NCBI GenBank assembly: GCA_027062125.1
Contig: JAMOTW010000131.1
Location: 1 to 5,555, forward strand
Direction of reading: 5' to 3'
Source of the DNA: Thermococcus sp.
Lineage (GTDB): Archaea > Methanobacteriota_B > Thermococci > Thermococcales > Thermococcaceae
DNA length: 5,555 nt
A model generated the notes under the pieces. The model worked only from the letters and a program-made list of their open reading frames with translations, ran no database searches and had not been told where the DNA came from. This document shows, in pieces, positions 1-4,341 of this stretch. Positions within the stretch are counted from its first letter, which is position 1. Every line of letters starts with the position of its first letter. The position numbers and the translations under genes were made by a program.

Positions 1-228
1 GAAGACCTGGTCAACGCTCAGCCCGATCGGCTCAACGCCGAGCTTCCTGAACTCCTCAACGCGCTTCTGCATCGCGTAGAACTCGGTCGTACAGACCGGG
101 GTGAAGTCGGCCGGGTGGCTGAAGAGCACGAACCACTTGCCCTGCTCGGCGAAGTAGTCCGGGAGTTTTATCACTCCGTGGGTGGTCTTAACCTCAACTT
201 CCGGGAACTTTTCTCCTATGACGACCAT
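1..228 (-). CDS. Peroxiredoxin (thiol peroxidase), N-terminal part; 3' end beyond the window
   Basis: This is a cytosolic thiol-dependent peroxidase that reduces hydrogen peroxide and alkyl hydroperoxides, probably recharged by a thioredoxin or glutaredoxin-like system. The visible 76 residues begin MVVIGEKFPEVEV and contain the peroxiredoxin core FSHPADFTPVCTTEF, with peroxidatic Cys46 inside the PxxxT/S-x-x-C signature (Pro39, Thr43, Cys46). This matches the archaeal Prx6-like 2-Cys enzymes known from Pyrococcus and Aeropyrum, which are about 215-250 residues and form decamers. The resolving cysteines near the C-terminus lie outside the window. The ATG at 226-228 is chosen because an AGGTGAT-type ribosome binding site (234-241) precedes it and the protein starts like its family. 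It has its own TATA/BRE promoter, so it is probably not part of the upstream operon. Family assignment is very secure; the peroxide substrate is inferred from the family. Confidence 0.96.
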   Translation of the reverse strand, partial: MVVIGEKFPEVEVKTTHGVIKLPDYFAEQGKWFVLFSHPADFTPVCTTEFYAMQKRVEEFRKLGVEPIGLSVDQVF

Positions 229-233
229 CTTTC

Positions 234-241
234 ATCACCTC
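234..241 (-). promoter_or_regulatory. Ribosome binding site of the peroxiredoxin gene
   Basis: On the minus strand the sequence reads GAGGTGAT, five bases before the ATG at 226-228. It is a near-perfect match to the 3' end of archaeal 16S rRNA and fixes the start codon. Confidence 0.85.
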
Positions 242-285
242 TTCTTTTTCTGTGTCGTCTTCACTATAAACCATGAAGGTTCGAA

Positions 286-300
286 TATATAAATCTTTCG
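286..300 (-). promoter_or_regulatory. TATA box and BRE for the peroxiredoxin gene
   Basis: On the minus strand this reads CGAAAGATTTATATA. The TATA box is TTTATATA (286-293), preceded by a purine-rich BRE, CGAAAGA (294-300). This is close to the Thermococcales promoter consensus. Transcription would be expected to start about 25 bases downstream of the box centre, near 264, leaving a leader of about 35 bases that contains the ribosome binding site. An 11-base GTT-n5-AAC palindrome (301-311) directly abuts the BRE on its upstream side, where archaeal regulators often bind. The promoter call is from sequence alone. Confidence 0.75.
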
Positions 301-336
301 GTTCGTCTAACGGTATTAATTTTGTCGAATATCCAA

Positions 337-349
337 GCTCTTTAAGAGC
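337..349. repeat. 13-base perfect inverted repeat upstream of the peroxiredoxin promoter
   Basis: The sequence GCTCTTTAAGAGC is a perfect palindrome of two 6-base arms around a single T. It lies about 37 bases upstream of the BRE of the peroxiredoxin promoter and about 100 bases after the oxidoreductase stop codon. Its size fits the operator of a dimeric helix-turn-helix regulator acting as an upstream activator site. It has no loop and no following T run, so it is a poor candidate for an intrinsic terminator. No named regulator motif fits. Confidence 0.4.
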
Positions 350-452
350 CCACCGGTTAGCCGTGCAAAGAATGTACTCCATTGGTCGTCATTGTGAAGA
401 AAGGTTCAGAGAGAGTTTGTCAGAAATCAGCTCAGAAAATCCTCATTTCGCC

Positions 453-2363
453 TTAAACCTTCCTTACGTCCACCCAGGTTGAATGATAGGCAGAGCCATT
501 GCCGTAGTTTTGGACGGTTTCATCGGTCGTGAGGAAGTTCGCGTTCCAGCCAAGGAGTTTGACCCAGAATGCCTTGTAGAGGAGGACGACTCCCTTGGGG
601 ACGTCGGCGCTGAGCTTTGCCCTCGTCCTTATTCTGCCATAGTCGTTGAAGACCTCAACGGCGTCACCGTCCTTAATTCCCCTCTCTACAGCATCCACAG
701 GGTTGATGTGGAGGTTCGGGTCTATCATGCCGTGGGTGTTGTGGTACTGGCTGGTTATCGTCATCCTGTGGGTCGGGGTGAGAAGCCTGAGCGGGTACTT
801 TCCTTCAAACCTCCAGTATTCCGGAAACGGGCTTAGGCCCCTCTCAACGGCCCTCCGCGAGAAGAACCCGATTTTTCCGCTCGGTGTCCCCCACCCTCTC
901 GGTCCCTCTGGAATTTTAACGAAGCCCTTTGCCTTCAGCTCCTTCCAGCTCAACCCGTTGAGTTCGAGGATTTTCCTTATCACTTCCTCGTCACTCTCGT
1001 AGAGGTGGGGGTTCTCTATTCCGAGGGCCTTCGCCAAAAGCCTCGTTACCTCGCTGTTGCTCTTGCCGTATAGCCTTGCAACAGGCTCGTTTAGGGATAT
1101 GTAACGGTGATAGTAGGAATCGGAGATGTCGAGCCTCTCGAAGAAGGTATTCGCCGGGAGGACAACGTCCGAGTACAGGGCCGTGTCGGTGAGGAAGATA
1201 TCATGTGTAACCACGAAAACGTCACTCTCCCTCAAAGCCTTCCTCAGCCGGTTTTGATTCGGCAGGCTAGCGAGGGGGTTGGAGTTGTAGACGTAGAGGA
1301 ACTTTATCTCTCCCCTCTCGATGTACTCGGCAAGCTTCATCTGGGGGATTCTCTTGGCAGGCTTCGTTCTCAGGAATGCGCCCTCTGCATAGGACTTGTC
1401 TATCGTCTTCATGTCGTAGATGAAGCCGAAGCGATGGCCCACCAACGCTGGAAGGATTGCTATGGCCCTGACCGCTTCCCCGCCGGCTAAAGAACGCTGA
1501 AAGCCGTAGCCGATGTGGATTATCCCCCTCCTCTCGGCGTATTCACCCGCGAACTCCTCTATCTCTCCAACGCTCAGACCCGTCTCCCGACTTACATAAT
1601 CAAGCGATAGCGTTTTTACATAATTCTTGAATTCTTCAAAGCCATAAACGTTCTCGCGGACGAAGTCACTATCGTAGAGGTTTTCTTCTATGAGGACCTT
1701 CGCAACGCCCAGCGCGAGCAGAACGTCCGTATCGGGCCTTATCCGGAAGAACCTGTCGGAGCGCTTGGCCGTTTCGGTTCTGACGACGTCAACCGTCCAG
1801 ATTTCGAGGTTGTTCTTCTTGGCGAGGGCAAAGCCGTGAAGGTTCGTCCAGAAGGCGTTGATGCCCCAGTAGATGATTAGCTTCTGGTTTTTGAGCTCCT
1901 CCGGGTCCATTCCAACTGCCGTCCCGTAGACATCATTTAGAGCCTCCTGTCCAGCCCTGTCGCAGACGCCGTAATCCAGCATGGCCGTGTTGAGGTAGTG
2001 AAAGAGCCTCAGCGGAAAGGCGTAATTCACAACGCCCCTGTCGCCAGCGTACTGGTAAACGAGGACGCTCTCGCTCCCATGCGCTTCAATGGTTTCCCTG
2101 AGCTTTTCGGCAACCAGTCCAATCGCCTCTTCCCAGCCTGTTTCCCTGAACTCCCCGCTCCCCCTCTCGCCGGTTCTTATGAGCGGTCTTTTGAGCCTGT
2201 CATCAGCGTGGAACCATTTTGGGAGAAGCGCCCCCTTTGGGCAGAGGAAACCAGCGGTTACTGGATGCCTGGGATTTCCCCTGACGGTGAGCCTTCCGTT
2301 CTTGAACTCGCTCACCATCGAGCAGGTGTCGTAGCAGTCCCGCATGCAGACCGAGAAGGGCAT
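453..2363 (-). CDS. Molybdopterin/tungstopterin oxidoreductase, DMSO-reductase family catalytic subunit
   Basis: This 636-residue protein is a bis-pyranopterin (Mo or W) redox enzyme of unknown substrate. An N-terminal [4Fe-4S] motif has Cys6, Cys10, Cys14 and Cys41 (C-x3-C-x3-C-x26-C), the last in GFLCPKGA. Cys134, in LDYGVCDRAG, sits where the family places the metal ligand. Further family landmarks are YGTAVGMDPEEL (146-157), the WGIN turn (166-169), the SDVVLPANTFFER segment (398-410), GTPSGKIGFFS (492-502) and a C-terminal cofactor domain with DPNLHINPVDA (548-558). There is no twin-arginine signal, so it should be cytoplasmic. The ATG at 2361-2363 is required because the next Met (residue 7) would remove Cys6. 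It lies 6 bases after the gins51 stop, with a GAGGG ribosome binding site overlapping that stop, so the two are probably co-transcribed. No iron-sulfur, flavin or membrane partner is encoded nearby. A formate dehydrogenase-like, thiosulfate/polysulfide reductase-like or acetylene hydratase-like role cannot be told apart here; the family itself is secure. Confidence 0.88.
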   Translation of the reverse strand: MPFSVCMRDCYDTCSMVSEFKNGRLTVRGNPRHPVTAGFLCPKGALLPKWFHADDRLKRPLIRTGERGSGEFRETGWEEAIGLVAEKLRETIEAHGSESVLVYQYAGDRGVVNYAFPLRLFHYLNTAMLDYGVCDRAGQEALNDVYGTAVGMDPEELKNQKLIIYWGINAFWTNLHGFALAKKNNLEIWTVDVVRTETAKRSDRFFRIRPDTDVLLALGVAKVLIEENLYDSDFVRENVYGFEEFKNYVKTLSLDYVSRETGLSVGEIEEFAGEYAERRGIIHIGYGFQRSLAGGEAVRAIAILPALVGHRFGFIYDMKTIDKSYAEGAFLRTKPAKRIPQMKLAEYIERGEIKFLYVYNSNPLASLPNQNRLRKALRESDVFVVTHDIFLTDTALYSDVVLPANTFFERLDISDSYYHRYISLNEPVARLYGKSNSEVTRLLAKALGIENPHLYESDEEVIRKILELNGLSWKELKAKGFVKIPEGPRGWGTPSGKIGFFSRRAVERGLSPFPEYWRFEGKYPLRLLTPTHRMTITSQYHNTHGMIDPNLHINPVDAVERGIKDGDAVEVFNDYGRIRTRAKLSADVPKGVVLLYKAFWVKLLGWNANFLTTDETVQNYGNGSAYHSTWVDVRKV

Positions 2364-2369
2364 GGTCCC

Positions 2370-2954
2370 TCACGGGGAGATTTTAATCCTCTCTGCCGCG
2401 TCCCTCTCGAGCAGGACCTTTGCGATGCTCCTCGGGATGATGACCAAGTCACCAGCTTTGAAAGGTCCGTACTCCCTCAGCTCGGGGTCGAGTACCCTCG
2501 GCAGGTCAACCTTGATTATGTACGCCTCCCTCGGGATGCTCTTCTCGAGCTCGGGAGCCTTTGTGGCGACTTCGGACACGGTCTGGGCGGTCTCTTTCCC
2601 GGGAGTGGGGACGCTGAGCCCCTCGAGCTCCTCGCGCTCTATGAACGCCCTCAGAATCGTGAATATCTTCCTCTCTTCCTCAGTCATCTCGGAGGGGATG
2701 CCTTCGACCGCGAGGTCAACGATTTTATGGAGCCTGATTTTTATTATCTCTCGGGCGAGCCTCTCCGCTATCTCGAGCTGCGCTAAATAAAGCCTTTCTT
2801 CAACGTCCTCTCCCCTCTCGCGGGAGCTCTCGGCGCTGAGCTTGAGGGCCTTGATGAGGCTGTCGAACTCCCTGTAGAACTCCTCCCCAACCTCCGCGAG
2901 GTCCTGGGAGGAAAGCTCCTGTTCCAGCAGTTCCCTGAGCTTGACGATGTCCAC
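2370..2954 (-). CDS. gins51: GINS complex subunit Gins51 (Gins15), DNA replication factor
   Basis: Gins51 pairs with Gins23 to form the archaeal GINS tetramer, which binds MCM helicase and the Cdc45/RecJ-like nuclease GAN in the replication fork (CMG-like) complex. The 194-residue protein has the Sld5/Psf1-type A-then-B order. Residues about 1-110 form the charged, helical A domain (MDIVKLRELL to RAFIEREEL). Residues about 111-142 are a flexible Pro/Thr/Ser-containing linker. Residues about 143-194 are the small beta-rich B domain (AYIIKVDLPRVLDPELREYG, then FKAGDLVIIPRSIAKVLL). In Thermococcus kodakarensis the B domain is the known GAN docking site. The start is a GTG (2952-2954) preceded by GGTGGT at 2958-2963; no ATG is suitably placed. 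It follows pcna by 37 bases, an order I recall from T. kodakarensis (TK0535-TK0536). Identification is by recognition of the family and its neighbourhood. Confidence 0.94.
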   Translation of the reverse strand: MDIVKLRELLEQELSSQDLAEVGEEFYREFDSLIKALKLSAESSRERGEDVEERLYLAQLEIAERLAREIIKIRLHKIVDLAVEGIPSEMTEEERKIFTILRAFIEREELEGLSVPTPGKETAQTVSEVATKAPELEKSIPREAYIIKVDLPRVLDPELREYGPFKAGDLVIIPRSIAKVLLERDAAERIKISP

Positions 2955-2957
2955 GCT

Positions 2958-2963
2958 ACCACC
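2958..2963 (-). promoter_or_regulatory. Ribosome binding site deciding the GTG start of Gins51
   Basis: On the minus strand this reads GGTGGT, three bases before the GTG at 2952-2954. It supports the non-ATG start. The spacing is rather short, so initiation may be moderate. Confidence 0.6.
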
Positions 2964-2989
2964 AGCCTAAGGGGAGAAAGGAAAGGGAA

Positions 2990-3739
2990 TCAGTCCTCAA
3001 CGCGCGGCGCGAGGAGGAATATCAGCTTGCCCTCGTCCCTTATCGGGTACTCCATCTGGAGCGGCATCTCGTTGCCGAACTTGATTATGACCTCGTCGGC
3101 CTTCCCGATGCCCTTTATCATGTCGGCAAGGTAGCTGATTCCATAGGCGCTCTTCGTTTCTTCCTCGACCTCGAGGTCGAGCAGGCCCTCGTCCTCAAGG
3201 GTGAGCTTTATCTCGACCTCGTTGGTCTCACCCTCGGCCTTCATGGTGAACTCGTTCTCGGTGGCGATGAACTTCATCGCGTCGCTGACGAGGGAGGCAT
3301 CCTTGACGGCCTCCTTGAGAACCTCGCCGAGGACGACGACCTTGGCAGTGAAGGGAAGCTCCGGAAGGTCGAGCTCGAGCTCCTCGACCTCTATGAGCGG
3401 AAGGCGGAAGGTCCTCTTGGCGGTGCCCTCGAAGGTTATCTCGAGGAAGTTCTCGTCGCCCTTCCTGAGTATGAGTGTGTCCTTGTTCTTCCCGCGCTTG
3501 AGGATCTTCTTGAAGTGATCCATGTTCACTCCAACGGTCTCCTCTTCCTCGACCTCGTACTTGGAGAAGATGCTCTCCGGGAGGTTGAGGTCGATGAGGA
3601 CGACCCTGCTCGGGTCCATAGCGCGCATCCCAATTCCTTCCTCGGTTATCTTGAAGGCGGCCTCATCGATGAGGTTGCTTGCGGTGGCTATAAGATCGGC
3701 GAAATCCTTGGCACCATCAAAAACTATCTCGAACGGCAT
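2990..3739 (-). CDS. pcn: DNA polymerase sliding clamp PCNA
   Basis: PCNA is the homotrimeric ring that holds DNA polymerases, FEN1, ligase and other PIP-box proteins on DNA during replication and repair. The 249 residues equal the Pyrococcus furiosus length, and the sequence is nearly collinear with it (MPFEIVFDGAKDFADLI start, MRAMDPSRVVLIDL at 38-51, FLLAPRVED end). The subunit-interface charges described for P. furiosus PCNA are present: Arg82, Lys84 and Arg109 on one face, Glu139, Glu143 (Asp in P. furiosus, as I recall) and Asp147 on the other. The interdomain connecting loop is about residues 117-130 (acidic, EVEELELDLPELPF), and the C-terminal LLAPRVED completes the PIP-box site. The ATG at 3737-3739 has a strong GGAGGGG ribosome binding site (3745-3751) embedded in the last codons of the preceding small gene, suggesting translational coupling. 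Some Thermococcus species have two clamps; this locus corresponds to the main one (PCNA1) by its neighbours. Confidence 0.98.
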   Translation of the reverse strand: MPFEIVFDGAKDFADLIATASNLIDEAAFKITEEGIGMRAMDPSRVVLIDLNLPESIFSKYEVEEEETVGVNMDHFKKILKRGKNKDTLILRKGDENFLEITFEGTAKRTFRLPLIEVEELELDLPELPFTAKVVVLGEVLKEAVKDASLVSDAMKFIATENEFTMKAEGETNEVEIKLTLEDEGLLDLEVEEETKSAYGISYLADMIKGIGKADEVIIKFGNEMPLQMEYPIRDEGKLIFLLAPRVED

Positions 3740-3741
3740 CT

Positions 3742-3912
3742 TTACCCCTCCTTTAATATATCGAGCATCAGCCTAACCCTTTCTTTCCCGCGGAATAAAT
3801 AAGCTTTTCCGTTGTCGGTGTCGGGTATCCTCCTGTAGGCCTCCTCAAGCTCCTTCAGGGCCTTCTCCGCGAGCTTCCTTAGGGTCTCCTTCTCGAGTTT
3901 CTCATCCTTCAC
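3742..3912 (-). CDS. Small highly charged helical protein of unknown function between TFS and PCNA
   Basis: I do not recognise a named family. The predicted 56-residue protein starts MKDEKLEKETLRKLAEKA and ends RVRLMLDILKEG. About residues 1-28 look like one long amphipathic helix rich in Lys/Glu/Leu, followed by a turn (RIPDTDNG) and a second short helix. There are no cysteines, membrane segments or known catalytic motifs. The GTG start at 3910-3912 overlaps the TFS stop codon (GTGA) and is preceded by GGAGGG (3920-3925) at a 7-base spacing. This is preferred over the upstream ATG at 3946-3948, which would lie deep inside TFS with no ribosome binding site. The stop lies 2 bases before the PCNA ATG. 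Tight coupling to both neighbours implies it is truly translated. A role linked to transcription or replication is only a guess from position. Confidence 0.78.
   Translation of the reverse strand: MKDEKLEKETLRKLAEKALKELEEAYRRIPDTDNGKAYLFRGKERVRLMLDILKEG
3745..3751 (-). promoter_or_regulatory. Ribosome binding site of pcna, inside the end of the preceding gene
   Basis: On the minus strand this reads GGAGGGG, five bases before the PCNA ATG. It encodes the last Glu-Gly of the small upstream protein, so ribosomes ending that gene lie on the PCNA initiation site. Confidence 0.8.
3795..3809 (-). promoter_or_regulatory. Possible internal promoter for pcna
   Basis: Within the small gene, the minus strand reads GAAAAGC followed by TTATTTAT, a BRE-like purine stretch and a TATA-like box (3795-3802). 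It is the most AT-rich part of this GC-rich gene. A start about 25 bases downstream (near 3773) would leave a leader of about 33 bases before the PCNA ATG, including its ribosome binding site. The sequence also encodes GKAYLF, so the match could be chance. Confidence 0.3.
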
Positions 3913-4241
3913 TCGTAGGCCCTCCAGACGTGGCCGCACTTGGTGCACTTGTAGAATATCGTGCTCGGCTCATCGCCCGCCCTCGTCTGCATCTCCCACC
4001 AGTAGGCCGTATCGTTGCCGCACTTGGGGCAGGTGACCTTGGTGGTCGGGAGTGTCTTCAAATCCTGCTCGACTATTATTATTCCCTCATCAGGCTTGTG
4101 TTCGACCTTCTGGGTAATCTTCGTCTTCTCCCTGTCCTTCTCCTCGTCGAAGGGCTCCTCGTGGCCACATGAGCGGCAGACCCAGACCTTCCTCTTCCTG
4201 TCCGGAAGCATGAGGTTACCGCACTTTGGACAGAACTTCAT
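3909..4241 (-). CDS. tfs: Transcription cleavage factor TFS (TFIIS/RPB9-like)
   Basis: TFS enters the RNA polymerase funnel and stimulates cleavage of RNA in backtracked elongation complexes, rescuing stalled polymerase and aiding proofreading. The 110-residue protein has the two zinc ribbons typical of the family. The N-terminal, RPB9-like ribbon has Cys4, Cys7, Cys22 and Cys25 (FCPKCGNLM, then VCRSCGHEEP). The C-terminal, TFIIS-like ribbon has Cys71, Cys74, Cys99 and Cys102. The catalytic acidic pair Asp90-Glu91 lies in the RAGDEPST hairpin loop, so it should be cleavage-competent, unlike inhibitory paralogues. The ATG at 4239-4241 is chosen because MKFCPKCG is the canonical family start and GGGGGGAG lies 5 bases upstream; a longer frame from 4340 would run through the promoter region. 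It leads the TFS - small protein - PCNA - Gins51 operon and overlaps the next gene by 4 bases. Confidence 0.97.
   Translation of the reverse strand: MKFCPKCGNLMLPDRKRKVWVCRSCGHEEPFDEEKDREKTKITQKVEHKPDEGIIIVEQDLKTLPTTKVTCPKCGNDTAYWWEMQTRAGDEPSTIFYKCTKCGHVWRAYE
3920..3925 (-). promoter_or_regulatory. Ribosome binding site deciding the GTG start of the small gene
   Basis: On the minus strand this reads GGAGGG, seven bases before the GTG at 3910-3912, inside the last codons of TFS. It supports the short (56-residue) form over the longer reading frame that begins at 3948. Confidence 0.75.
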
Positions 4242-4246
4242 TTTTT

Positions 4247-4254
4247 CTCCCCCC
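4247..4254 (-). promoter_or_regulatory. Ribosome binding site of TFS, within a possible leader hairpin
   Basis: On the minus strand this reads GGGGGGAG, separated from the TFS ATG by five A residues. The run of G can pair with a run of five C at 4262-4266, so the site may be partly sequestered in longer transcripts. Confidence 0.7.
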
Positions 4255-4285
4255 TTTAGCCGGGGGTTGGGTATGTGGGTGGAGA

Positions 4286-4299
4286 ATAAAAAGTTTTGC
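4286..4299 (-). promoter_or_regulatory. Proximal TATA/BRE candidate for the TFS-PCNA-GINS operon
   Basis: On the minus strand this reads GCAAAA followed by CTTTTTAT (box at 4286-4293), a BRE-like and TATA-like pair in a region with no gene. The expected start is near 4264, giving a leader of about 23 bases with the ribosome binding site. It is the better placed of two candidates, though the box is not ideal. Confidence 0.5.
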
Positions 4300-4323
4300 C
4301 AAGGGATTTCAGGTCGTGATACA

Positions 4324-4337
4324 TTTAAAAATCTCGG
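4324..4337 (-). promoter_or_regulatory. Distal TATA/BRE candidate for the TFS operon, or T-rich terminator of the ATPase gene
   Basis: On the minus strand this reads CCGAGA followed by TTTTTAAA (4324-4331), four bases after the end of the ATPase stop codon. It resembles a BRE and TATA box, with an expected start near 4302 and a leader of about 60 bases. The T5 run so close after a stop codon could equally act as part of an archaeal terminator, where U-rich tracts suffice. Sequence alone does not decide between the two. Confidence 0.4.
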
Positions 4338-4341
4338 CATC

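Larger units (their letters stand above)
229..452. other. Intergenic region between the oxidoreductase gene and the peroxiredoxin gene
   Basis: This AT-richer stretch separates the end of the oxidoreductase gene from the peroxiredoxin start. It holds the peroxiredoxin promoter (286-300), a GTT-n5-AAC palindrome (301-311) and a 13-base inverted repeat (337-349). On the minus strand, just after the oxidoreductase stop, there are only short T runs (TTTT at 436-439), so any transcription terminator is weak. The rest (about 350-435) shows nothing I can name. I found no convincing small gene, C/D-box RNA or tRNA here. Confidence 0.6.

Noticed and set aside
194..382. A 62-residue minus-strand frame starting at 382 and overlapping the peroxiredoxin gene start
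   Set aside because: It runs through the peroxiredoxin TATA box and into that gene in another frame, has no ribosome binding site before its ATG, and resembles no family I know.
370..445. Possible C/D-box guide RNA on the minus strand (several CTGA boxes and an ATGACGA)
   Set aside because: The CTGA boxes lie upstream of the C-like box, in the wrong order and spacing, and no true RTGATGA box is present.
229..452. Canonical SurR operator (GTT-n3-AAC) near the peroxiredoxin promoter
   Set aside because: No exact copy is present in the intergenic region; only a version with a 5-base gap occurs at 301-311, which is reported separately as a palindrome of unknown meaning.
2364..2369. A promoter or terminator between gins51 and the oxidoreductase gene
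   Set aside because: The gap is only 6 bases and the surrounding coding sequence is GC-rich, with no TATA-like element at a suitable distance.
1998..2786. A 262-residue plus-strand open frame opposite the oxidoreductase and gins51 genes
   Set aside because: It spans two real genes on the other strand, has no ribosome binding site, and its composition (rich in Pro, Leu, Arg) is that of an antisense shadow in GC-rich coding DNA.
3742..3948. Longer, 68-residue form of the small protein, starting at 3948
   Set aside because: Its first 12 residues would lie within TFS with no ribosome binding site, whereas the GTG at 3912 has GGAGGG at ideal spacing and forms a typical stop-start overlap.
3909..4340. 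Extended 143-residue TFS starting at 4340
   Set aside because: The extra N-terminus covers the promoter region and is unlike the family. MKFCPKCG at 4241, with a strong ribosome binding site, is the canonical start.
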